From NCBI GenBank assembly GCA_937899145.1, contig CALBPW010000493.1, positions 1 through 11,155 on the forward strand: 11,155 nt of DNA, written 5' to 3'. Shown here in pieces: positions 1 through 6,625 of this stretch; positions within the stretch are counted from its first letter, which is position 1; each line of letters starts with the position of its first letter. The DNA comes from an uncultured Bacteroidota bacterium (GTDB lineage Bacteria; Bacteroidota; Bacteroidia; Bacteroidales; SZUA-534). The translations under genes were made by a program, and so were the position numbers. The notes beneath the pieces were generated by a model. That model ran no database searches. It was not told the DNA's origin and worked only from the letters and a program-made list of their open reading frames with translations.

Positions 1-1
1 T

Positions 2-340
2 GAAGCAATGTATCTTCTTACTCAATTAGCCGTTGAAAATAAAAACGAAGAACTGAAACAACATGTTGGCGAAAGCAAACAACCTCTTGATAATTTGGTT
101 AAAATATTATCACCATACTATTCTTATAATTTGGAAATAAAAGAGCTGTTAGACGCACTGATGGAACTAACCAACGATTTTGAAGGAATTGAGCAGACAT
201 ATAGTTATAAAGTGCCAGAAATTGACCCGGAAAGTAAGGTGACTATAATTAAATCTGTATCGAAAGTTGTAATAAAAGATGCTGATTTGCAGAATATTGC
301 AAAGAAAATTAAACGCATCAGAACATTGTTGGTCAATTAA
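2..340 (+). CDS. C-terminal part of an unrecognised helical protein (5' end probably outside window)
   Basis: The reading frame is open to the left edge (codons GAA GCA precede the first ATG at 8), so this is probably the end of a longer gene; ATG 8 cannot be excluded as the start, which would give 110 residues. I do not recognise the family. The visible part is rich in Lys, Glu and Leu and looks mostly alpha-helical, with no membrane segment or signal peptide, and ends in a basic stretch (KKIKRIRTLLVN). It lies 12 bases before the next gene, an exported protein, and belongs to the same apparent operon as the ABC transporter. A periplasmic or cytoplasmic accessory protein of that transporter is possible, but this is guilt by association only. 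Confidence 0.6.
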   Translation, partial: EAMYLLTQLAVENKNEELKQHVGESKQPLDNLVKILSPYYSYNLEIKELLDALMELTNDFEGIEQTYSYKVPEIDPESKVTIIKSVSKVVIKDADLQNIAKKIKRIRTLLVN

Positions 341-352
341 ATTAGTAGAGCT

Positions 353-772
353 ATGAAGAAGTATCAAATAATTGCAGCTTTGGCTTTAATAATGTTATTG
401 CCAATAGCAACAGACGCACAAATGGAATCTTCGATTCAAAAGTGCAAAACCTACATTGTTGAGCCATTTGTGTCTGATGGCCAATATTATACAGTGCTGT
501 TGAATGAGGGCGATATAGCCGAATTTTACGCGACATTTTATGGCGGAACCATTTATCGGCTTGTGGGATATGTCGGTACGGATGCGGGAAATCTTGCCTT
601 TTCAGTGTACGACCAAGACAGAAACTTGCTGTTCACTAATCGCGATTTTGAAAATACACCATATTGGGATTTTAAATTCGAAAACACGATGGATTGCATC
701 ATTGAAGCCGAAATTGATTCGAAAAATATCACTTCAGGAATTGCCGTTTTACTCATCGGTTTTAAACAATAA
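353..772 (+). CDS. Exported protein of unknown function in ABC transporter operon
   Basis: The 139-residue product begins with a clear type I signal peptide: KK, a hydrophobic core around residues 5-18, and likely cleavage after the Ala in TDA|Q (residue 22). The mature part of about 117 residues looks all-beta, with a string of Tyr/Phe/Gly-containing strands (YYTVLL, YRLVGYVG, LAFSVYDQD, PYWDFKF). It has exactly two cysteines, C31 and C115, which could form a disulphide in the periplasm. It ends GIAVLLIGFKQ with no T9SS sorting domain, so it is probably periplasmic or outer-membrane associated. The fold resembles bacterial pre-peptidase-like beta sandwiches only in general pattern. The stop codon lies 6 bases before the ABC transporter start, suggesting translational coupling and a shared job, perhaps as a periplasmic partner of the exporter (inference). 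Confidence 0.8.
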   Translation: MKKYQIIAALALIMLLPIATDAQMESSIQKCKTYIVEPFVSDGQYYTVLLNEGDIAEFYATFYGGTIYRLVGYVGTDAGNLAFSVYDQDRNLLFTNRDFENTPYWDFKFENTMDCIIEAEIDSKNITSGIAVLLIGFKQ

Positions 773-778
773 TAATTC

Positions 779-3700
779 ATGAGAGAGAAAGTCTTAAAGG
801 CGTTGATGCAATTGTTTGCCATTATTGTTGGGCCGCGTACCAATAATAAAGGCGGCAGGCAAATTATCGAAGACTTTCTTTATCAGCAGTTAAGCGACAA
901 TTCAGTTAGCGAATATCTTGATTTGTTTGATGGCTACTATGCGCATTTCCAACGGAAGCAATCAGATAAATCGCATAAAGAGAAGAACTTAGCACTGAGT
1001 TCAGTTAAAGTTCTGAAAATCTGCACACAAATAAACGAGGAACTTGATATCCGGCAAAAAACACTTGTGCTGATTAGATTGCTTGAGTTTATAAAAGCAG
1101 GCAGCGAACGTACTGAGCAAGAATATGAATTTGTACAAACAGTGTCGGAGTCGTTCTTTTTCTCGAACGATAACTATGAGCTGCTGCGCAATTTTGTTTT
1201 AGCTGATGCCGGCAACATACCAATATCGCCACGTTTTTTACTCATAGACGGGCAAAAATCGTCGCCAATGCCCGATATCAGGCACTTTTATCACGAAACA
1301 TTCGACGACAAACTTTGGGTTCTCTACTTCGAACCGTCAAATATGTATGTGTTTCGAAAATTTGGCGCAAGCGAGTTGTACTTGAATGGTCAAATTGTGG
1401 TGCCCGAAAGCGTGTATGTGCTTAATCAAGGAGCAGCGTTGCGTGATGCCAAAATGAAACCGATATATTACTCCGATATTGTAAGTTTCTATTTTTCAGA
1501 TGAGATAGGTAATCGAATTCAATTTGTCGCACACGATGTGGAACTTTATTTTAAGGGTGGCGTTAAGGGATTGAATCCGATAAATATTGAACAAGAATCG
1601 GGTAGTTTGGTAGGCATAATGGGTGCCAGCGGCTCAGGAAAAACCACATTATTGAACGTGTTAAATGGTAGCACAAGGCCAACATCTGGTACTGTAACTA
1701 TCAATGGAATAGATATTTATGCCGAAAAAGAAAAAGTGGAAGGGCTAATAGGCTACGTGTCGCAAGATGATTTGCTGATAGAAGAACTTACTGTATATCA
1801 AAATCTTCTGTACAATGCCCGCCTTTGCTTCGACGACTTGAACGACTTTCAGATAAAATGCAAAGTGCTGAAAGTGCTGAAAAGTTTGGGGTTGTTCGAT
1901 ATTAAAGATATGGTGGTAGGCAGTCCGCTGAACAAAAAAATCAGTGGAGGACAGCGAAAGCGACTGAATATAGCCCTCGAACTTATTCGCGAACCTGCAA
2001 TACTATTCCTCGACGAGCCAACATCAGGCCTGTCATCGCGCGATTCTGAAAATATTATGGACATACTTAAGCAGTTGACGCTGAAAGGCAAACTTGTGTT
2101 TACAGTAATCCATCAGCCATCGTCCGATATTTTTAAAATGTTCGATAGCCTTTATATTCTCGACAAAGGCGGCTATCTGATTTATGAGGGTAATCCTGTC
2201 GATTCAATTATATACTTCAAAACAAAAGTGCATCAGGCCAATTGGAACGATAGCGAGTGCCGCACTTGCGGCAATGTGAATCCGGAACAGATTTTCAATA
2301 TTGTGGAGTCGCAAATGCTCGACGAATACGGAAATCTAACCCCAGAGCGCCGACTTTCGCCTGCCGATTGGTTTAAACATTTTACCGAATCGCGAAAAAA
2401 TAAACCCGAAGTTGAGAAAAAGTATGATGAGCTGCCTGAAAACGTATCGAAAATACCCGGCAGATTTAAGCAATTCAAAGTATTTGTCGAACGCGATGTG
2501 CTTTCAAAAATCAGCAATCGGCAATATATGATTATCAATATTTTAGAATCGCCAACACTTGCCTTTTTATTGGCGTTTATCATACGATACTTCAACACCT
2601 CAAACGGAAATTATACATTCTACAACAATCCAAATATCCCTGTGTATATATTTATGGCAGTGATAGTTGCCATATTTGTAGGATTGTCGGTCAGTGCTGA
2701 GGAAATTGTTAAAGACCGTAAAATTCAAAAACGCGAACAGTTTCTGAACTTGAGCCGGGCAAGTTATTTATTTTCGAAAGTGGCAATATTATTTGTGATA
2801 TCGGCATTTCAAGCCTTATCGTTTGTGTTAGTCGGTAACTTGGTGTTAGGCGTAAAAGGAATGTTTTTCTACTATTGGTTTGCGCTTTTTAGCGCGTGGT
2901 TCTTCTCTAACATGTTGGGACTCAATATTTCTGATAGTTTCGATACTGCGGTGACCATTTATATACTGATACCATTTTTGGTAATCCCACAACTGATATT
3001 GAGCGGCATAATAGTGCCGTTCGATAAACTAAATCCGATAATATCATCGCCTTCAAAAATTCCTGCTTATGGCGAGATTATCACAGCCCGATGGGCTTAT
3101 GAGGCTTTGGCTGTGCAACAATTTAAAGAAAATAAATTTGAACGCGACTTTTACGAATACAATAGAATATTGAGCGAGTGTGATTTCCGAAAAAATTATT
3201 GGGTCAAAACAATCGAAAACAAACTTACCTATTGCCAACGAAATTATACAAATCCGACAAGCCAAATAAAAGTCAAGAAAGAATTGCAACTTATTAGAAA
3301 TGAGTTGAGTAAACCACTTGATGCAATGGGTTATTTCGTGTTTGACAAAATCGATCAGTTGTATATCAGCAAATTGACACCCGAAATTTTTGAAGAAACA
3401 AATAGTTTCCTCGCAAAATTAAAATCGTATTATTATAAACAATACAATCACGTTAATAATCAGAAAGATATACTGATTAACTCAATGCAGCGCACCGATG
3501 AGGAACGCGAAATGTTTTTGAAACGCAAGCGCGATTACAGCAACGAAAATCTGACAACATTTGTGCGGAACTCAAATTCGCTTGATAGAATTATTGAAGC
3601 CGACGGACAACTATACCAAAAAAGCGACCCCATTTATATGATGCCTACGCATCCTTTTATAAAAGCTCATTTTTATGCTCCATATAAAAATATATTTGGC

Positions 3701-3820
3701 GTGCCGTACTCAACCTATTGGGTTAACATGATGGTAATTTGGTTCTATACCATATTATTATATGTAACATTGCGATATAGAGTATTGCGACGAATTTTGG
3801 AATACTTTTCTGCTAATTAG
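779..3820 (+). CDS. ABCG-like ABC transporter, fused ATPase and permease with TerB-like/FHA-like N-terminal region
   Basis: The 1013-residue protein is a half-transporter in the ATPase-first order of the ABCG/White type. Residues ~60-145 are helical and TerB-like. Residues ~175-255 form a beta-rich region resembling the second half of an FHA domain, without the canonical phosphothreonine-binding residues. The ATPase has Walker A GASGSGKTT (282-290), Q-loop Q329, signature ISGGQRKR (388-395), Walker B ILFLDEP (408-414) and H-loop H445, so it should hydrolyse ATP. A linker with C494-x-x-C497 followed by GNVNPEQ comes next. Six membrane segments are predicted near 583-605, 620-642, 668-692, 696-718, 725-749 and 980-1001. 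Between the fifth and sixth lies a polar, charged insertion of about 230 residues, probably periplasmic. ABC2-type exporters of this kind move lipids, glycans or hydrophobic molecules; the substrate here is unknown. ATG 779 gives the full N-terminal helical domain. Confidence 0.93.
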   Translation: MREKVLKALMQLFAIIVGPRTNNKGGRQIIEDFLYQQLSDNSVSEYLDLFDGYYAHFQRKQSDKSHKEKNLALSSVKVLKICTQINEELDIRQKTLVLIRLLEFIKAGSERTEQEYEFVQTVSESFFFSNDNYELLRNFVLADAGNIPISPRFLLIDGQKSSPMPDIRHFYHETFDDKLWVLYFEPSNMYVFRKFGASELYLNGQIVVPESVYVLNQGAALRDAKMKPIYYSDIVSFYFSDEIGNRIQFVAHDVELYFKGGVKGLNPINIEQESGSLVGIMGASGSGKTTLLNVLNGSTRPTSGTVTINGIDIYAEKEKVEGLIGYVSQDDLLIEELTVYQNLLYNARLCFDDLNDFQIKCKVLKVLKSLGLFDIKDMVVGSPLNKKISGGQRKRLNIALELIREPAILFLDEPTSGLSSRDSENIMDILKQLTLKGKLVFTVIHQPSSDIFKMFDSLYILDKGGYLIYEGNPVDSIIYFKTKVHQANWNDSECRTCGNVNPEQIFNIVESQMLDEYGNLTPERRLSPADWFKHFTESRKNKPEVEKKYDELPENVSKIPGRFKQFKVFVERDVLSKISNRQYMIINILESPTLAFLLAFIIRYFNTSNGNYTFYNNPNIPVYIFMAVIVAIFVGLSVSAEEIVKDRKIQKREQFLNLSRASYLFSKVAILFVISAFQALSFVLVGNLVLGVKGMFFYYWFALFSAWFFSNMLGLNISDSFDTAVTIYILIPFLVIPQLILSGIIVPFDKLNPIISSPSKIPAYGEIITARWAYEALAVQQFKENKFERDFYEYNRILSECDFRKNYWVKTIENKLTYCQRNYTNPTSQIKVKKELQLIRNELSKPLDAMGYFVFDKIDQLYISKLTPEIFEETNSFLAKLKSYYYKQYNHVNNQKDILINSMQRTDEEREMFLKRKRDYSNENLTTFVRNSNSLDRIIEADGQLYQKSDPIYMMPTHPFIKAHFYAPYKNIFGVPYSTYWVNMMVIWFYTILLYVTLRYRVLRRILEYFSAN

Positions 3821-3936
3821 TACGGTTTAATTGTTTGCAGATTGATGGATTAACCTGTTCAAAGCGGCAGTTAGCTGATTTATCAACACTTTTCAACCAT
3901 TTGTTCATAATCGGTCAGCTGTCAAATCAAAAAAAA

Positions 3937-3967
3937 GTTGCTGAATAACAAAAAAATGATATTTTTG
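3937..3967 (+). promoter_or_regulatory. Bacteroidota-type promoter upstream of the T9SS protein gene
   Basis: GTTG at 3937-3940 is followed after 19 bases by TATTTTTG at 3960-3967. The latter matches the -7 consensus TAnnTTTG exactly, and both the -33 element and the spacing fit the TTTG-N19-21-TAnnTTTG pattern of the major sigma factor in Bacteroidota. Transcription would start a few bases after 3967, leaving a leader of about 80 bases before ATG 4055. This would drive the two-gene unit 4055-6411. Confidence 0.6.
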
Positions 3968-4021
3968 CGTTGTTCAATTCGCGGATAATGCTAACCCAAG
4001 CAAAGTGAAGTAGTACTGATA

Positions 4022-4029
4022 TAAATTTG
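4022..4029 (+). promoter_or_regulatory. Second, isolated -7 box (TAAATTTG)
   Basis: TAAATTTG matches TAnnTTTG exactly and lies 25 bases before ATG 4055, but there is no TTG or TTTG about 19-21 bases upstream. It could be a weak or activator-dependent second start, or chance in AT-rich DNA. Confidence 0.25.
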
Positions 4030-4054
4030 AAATAGTCTCAATAAATTATTTAAC

Positions 4055-4555
4055 ATGAAAAAAAAGTTAATACTCACAATGTCGTTGGCAATCACTGCAA
4101 TTGCAGTTAATGCCCAACTTAGACAAAGCGACGTAATAGCTGCCGGAGGCGATTATGCTGAAAAAGGCAGTTTGTCGCTGAGTTCCACAATTGGTGAACC
4201 AATAGGAGGAACATTTGAAGTAGGCGCAATTGTGCTTGTGCAAGGTTTTCAGCAAGCGTTAGCAATTGGCGGTGGTAGTGCAGTGAACGAAGGTGCAGCA
4301 AGTGATTTGGCATCTAATGTTAAAATTTATCCCAGTCCGGTTGGCGCACAATTGAATATTGAATTTACCGAAGAAACAGGTCAGAGCTTACAAGTGCAAA
4401 TACTGAATACAGTAGGCGCAATGGTAATATCAGAAAATTTTGAATCTCAGAACATTGTGAACATTGTTACAGCTGATTTGCCGAAGGGCATTTATTTGGT
4501 AAAAATCATTGCCGGTAATGAAATAATCAAAACTCAAAAAATAGTAAAACTCTAA
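4055..4555 (+). CDS. T9SS type A sorting domain protein (small surface/secreted protein)
   Basis: The 166-residue product has three parts. A signal peptide (1-20, cleavage NA|Q) directs Sec export. Residues ~24-67 form a short domain (SLSSTIGEPIGG...VLVQGFQQ) that matches the recurring 'LS-TlGEp...LTQGFQQ' module often found before T9SS signals in Bacteroidota. After a Gly/Ala/Ser linker, residues 89-166 are a type A T9SS C-terminal domain: VKIYPSPVG (usually YPNP), LQVQILNTVGAMV, LPKGIYLVKI and the final TQKIVKL. Family knowledge says such proteins cross the outer membrane through the T9SS and are released or anchored at the cell surface after removal of the C-terminal domain. The mature cargo is tiny, so a structural or anchoring role is more likely than an enzyme. 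It is followed after 11 bases by the repeat protein gene, indicating cotranscription. Confidence 0.9.
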   Translation: MKKKLILTMSLAITAIAVNAQLRQSDVIAAGGDYAEKGSLSLSSTIGEPIGGTFEVGAIVLVQGFQQALAIGGGSAVNEGAASDLASNVKIYPSPVGAQLNIEFTEETGQSLQVQILNTVGAMVISENFESQNIVNIVTADLPKGIYLVKIIAGNEIIKTQKIVKL

Positions 4556-4566
4556 ATATTTGAACT

Positions 4567-6411
4567 ATGAAAAAAGTATTGTTATTTGTGGCAACCTTTG
4601 TTATTGCGGCATTTACGCAAGCAGTTGCCCAAAACTCATTTAGCTATCAAGCCGTTATTAGAGATAATGGCGAAGTAATTAGTGGTAAGGAAATAGCATT
4701 GCGAATCAGTCTTATGCAAGGTTCCGAAACTTATTATCAAGAAACACACAAAACAACAACCAATGCTTATGGCAATATAAATATAAACGTTGGTGAAGGA
4801 ACTGTAATCTCCGGCTCAATGGATTTGGTTCCATGGCAATCGATGCAAGTGATGATGAGGCTTGAAGTTGACGCCGCAGGTGGTAGCGATTTTGTTGAGT
4901 TGGGAAAGGTGCAGATTCGTCCTGCTCCATACGCAATGTATGCTGAAAAAACATCTACAACAATCCAATCGACCGATGCAAATAGCACCGAACCAATCTT
5001 CGCTATAAAAAACAGCAAAGGAGAATTACTTTTTGCTGTTTATGAAGATGGAGTGAAAGTGTATGTTGATATGGACGAAACAGGCTCGAAAGCAGCAAAG
5101 AGTAAATTTGCCGTTGCAGGTCGTAGTTCAAGTAAAGATGATGTTGAAATTCTTTCAATTGATTCAAATGGCACAATAGTTTATGTGGATGAAGCAAACG
5201 ATTCAAAAGCCGCCAAGAGTAAATTTGCCGTTGCCGGTCGCTCAGCTTCAAAAGAGACATCAGAATTATTAACAATTGATAATAATGGTTCAACTTTTTA
5301 TGTTGATGAGACTGATAGTGATTCAAAAGCAGCGAAGAGCAAATTTGCCGTTGCCGGACGTTCGTCTTCAAAAAGTGAAACAACTACAGTGTTAAGCATT
5401 GATGCTAATAATTCGATTTTCTATGTTGATACAGATGAACCTGCCACATCTAAAGCAGCAAAAAGTAAATTTGCCGTTGCCGGCCGCTCGTCTTCAAAAT
5501 CTGCAGCTGACGAAATGTTTACTATTGATTATGTTGGAACCACAGTTTACATTGATGAGACTGATAGTAATTCAAAAGCCGCCAAGAGCAAGTTTGCCGT
5601 TGCAGGTCGTTCATCTTCAAAGGATGATAACAACTACCTGATTGTTAATACTGATAGTACCCGTTTCTATATTAACGACGCCGCCGATAATGCTTCAGGC
5701 TTTGCTGTTGTTGGTAAATCAACTTCAAATGCTCTGCTTAGCATGAATAAGGATAGCGTTAACTTCAAAACATCAATGTATGTAACAGGCGAAGTTCAAA
5801 CAGCTTCGGGTGGCGTTTCAAGAATGGCTGACAATTCAAAAGCCAGCAAATGCCTTATAAACTCTGGTATTATCAGTGTGCAAGATACTTCAGGTAATTA
5901 CTTTAGTGCTGATATATCTTATTATAGTAGCGAAAATGGTGAAATCTTAGGATTTAGTAGTGACAGCATCTTTATCACTTATATTTTGACTGGAGGGAAA
6001 ATATATTCAGTAGATAGCCTTGGCGCAAGGTCTCAAACAGGCACCTATACTGATGGAGGCTTGCTATTCATTACAGAAGGCGTAATGCGGAGTTTAGGTT
6101 ATTATGCCACTGAGGATTATAGTGGCGACAGTGACGATTGGAAACGCTATTTCTCTTCTCAAAATACTGATTTGCCTATGCTTACAACACAAAAAAATGT
6201 TATATATAGTTTAAGCTCATGGGAAGATGCTAATGTGAAGAAAGCAATAAATAGCACACTATTGCAATTTATTAGTTCTATCACTGATATTGATATAAAA
6301 AACGCATCTATCAGTATTAACATCGAAAATATCATATTTGAAGATGATGAAAATGAAATAGATGATGATGCTGAATCAATATTTGAGGAAATTAAAAATG
6401 GCAGCAAATAA
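4567..6411 (+). CDS. Exported tail-fibre-like protein with five FAVAGRS repeats
   Basis: The 614-residue product begins with a signal peptide (1-21, AVA|Q). Residues 24-128 match a conserved Bacteroidota N-terminal module (FSYQAVIRDNGEVISGKEI... to APYAMYAEK) found in many secreted, fibre-like proteins. Residues 142-173 form an introductory unit ending LLFAVYEDGVKVYVD. Residues 174-375 contain five repeats of 39-42 residues, each beginning SKAAKSKFAVAGRS and ending in a strand such as YVDE; a degenerate sixth (SGFAVVGKSTSN) starts near 376. Residues ~409-614 are a non-repetitive region I do not recognise, rich in Ser, Asp and Tyr and ending with an acidic stretch (EDDENEIDDDAES). No T9SS C-terminal domain or lipobox is visible, so its final location (surface or periplasm) is uncertain. 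It is cotranscribed with the preceding T9SS cargo gene. A surface fibre or stalk role is inferred; no enzymatic motif is seen. Confidence 0.88.
   Translation: MKKVLLFVATFVIAAFTQAVAQNSFSYQAVIRDNGEVISGKEIALRISLMQGSETYYQETHKTTTNAYGNININVGEGTVISGSMDLVPWQSMQVMMRLEVDAAGGSDFVELGKVQIRPAPYAMYAEKTSTTIQSTDANSTEPIFAIKNSKGELLFAVYEDGVKVYVDMDETGSKAAKSKFAVAGRSSSKDDVEILSIDSNGTIVYVDEANDSKAAKSKFAVAGRSASKETSELLTIDNNGSTFYVDETDSDSKAAKSKFAVAGRSSSKSETTTVLSIDANNSIFYVDTDEPATSKAAKSKFAVAGRSSSKSAADEMFTIDYVGTTVYIDETDSNSKAAKSKFAVAGRSSSKDDNNYLIVNTDSTRFYINDAADNASGFAVVGKSTSNALLSMNKDSVNFKTSMYVTGEVQTASGGVSRMADNSKASKCLINSGIISVQDTSGNYFSADISYYSSENGEILGFSSDSIFITYILTGGKIYSVDSLGARSQTGTYTDGGLLFITEGVMRSLGYYATEDYSGDSDDWKRYFSSQNTDLPMLTTQKNVIYSLSSWEDANVKKAINSTLLQFISSITDIDIKNASISINIENIIFEDDENEIDDDAESIFEEIKNGSK
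5086..5691 (+). repeat. Five in-frame coding repeats of about 120 bases
   Basis: Units start at 5086, 5203, 5323, 5449 and 5572 (117, 120, 126, 123 and 120 bases). Each encodes the identical 14-residue core SKAAKSKFAVAGRS, followed by a variable segment and a conserved strand (e.g. IDSNGTIVYVDE, IDNNGSTFYVDE, NTDSTRFYIND). A weaker unit follows at about 5692-5800. The DNA of the cores differs at many synonymous positions. Confidence 0.95.
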
Positions 6412-6431
6412 AAAATACGCATAAAACAATG

Positions 6432-6468
6432 AAGCCAGAGTGAATATCTACTCTGGCTTTTTTCTTTT
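6432..6468 (+). terminator. Rho-independent terminator after repeat protein gene
   Basis: AAGCCAGAGT (6432-6441) pairs perfectly over 10 bases with ACTCTGGCTT (6450-6459) around an 8-base loop, followed directly by a run of T. It lies 20 bases after the stop codon and ends the two-gene unit. Confidence 0.9.
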
Positions 6469-6565
6469 ATGCCAATAAATTCATCGGCAAAAAAAGCCCA
6501 AACAAAGAGTAAAACAAGTTTAGCCGACTTCAATCGGCAATTTTTTGTGGTTTATCTATAAGGGT
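6469..6565. other. Intergenic stretch with a second small hairpin
   Basis: No gene is seen here. GCCGA (6523-6527) and TCGGC (6534-6538) form a 5-bp hairpin followed by AATTTTTT (6539-6546), which could act as a weak backup terminator. The octamer ATCGGCAA occurs twice, at 6483-6490 and 6533-6540. Confidence 0.4.
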
Positions 6566-6596
6566 ATTGCTGTTTTTTGGAAAAGAAATACTATTG
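6566..6596 (+). promoter_or_regulatory. Candidate promoter of the outer-membrane receptor gene
   Basis: ATTG (6566-6569), a 19-base spacer and TACTATTG (6589-6596), one mismatch from TAnnTTTG. Transcription would start shortly after 6600, giving a leader of about 20-25 bases before ATG 6626. Its position just after the two terminator hairpins supports independent transcription of the downstream gene. Confidence 0.45.
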
Positions 6597-6625
6597 TGCC
6601 GTAAATATTAAAACAACAAATTAAG

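Larger units (their letters stand above)
3821..4054. other. Intergenic region between ABC operon and T9SS gene pair
   Basis: These 234 bases hold no plausible gene. I found no convincing rho-independent terminator after the ABC transporter. The right half carries one good promoter candidate and a second isolated -7 box, listed separately. The 5' leader from the first promoter would be about 80 bases and shows no strong hairpin. Confidence 0.6.

Noticed and set aside
3821..3936. Possible terminator after the ABC transporter gene
   Set aside because: Short matching pieces (AGTTAGCTGA, GTCAGCTG) do not form a stable stem followed by a T run.
5003..5383. Minus-strand open frame opposite the repeat region
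   Set aside because: Its His/Leu/Gln-rich, repetitive product is simply the complement of the coding repeats; no start context, family or neighbour supports it.
5086..5700. Regularly spaced repeats of about 120 bases that could suggest a CRISPR-like array
   Set aside because: The units are in frame within a long open reading frame, encode an identical peptide with synonymous differences, and are spaced too widely; this is a protein repeat.
6159..6533. Minus-strand frame crossing the end of the repeat protein gene and its terminator
   Set aside because: It overlaps coding sequence and a strong plus-strand terminator; the hydrophobic product reflects antisense of Asp/Glu/Lys-rich codons.
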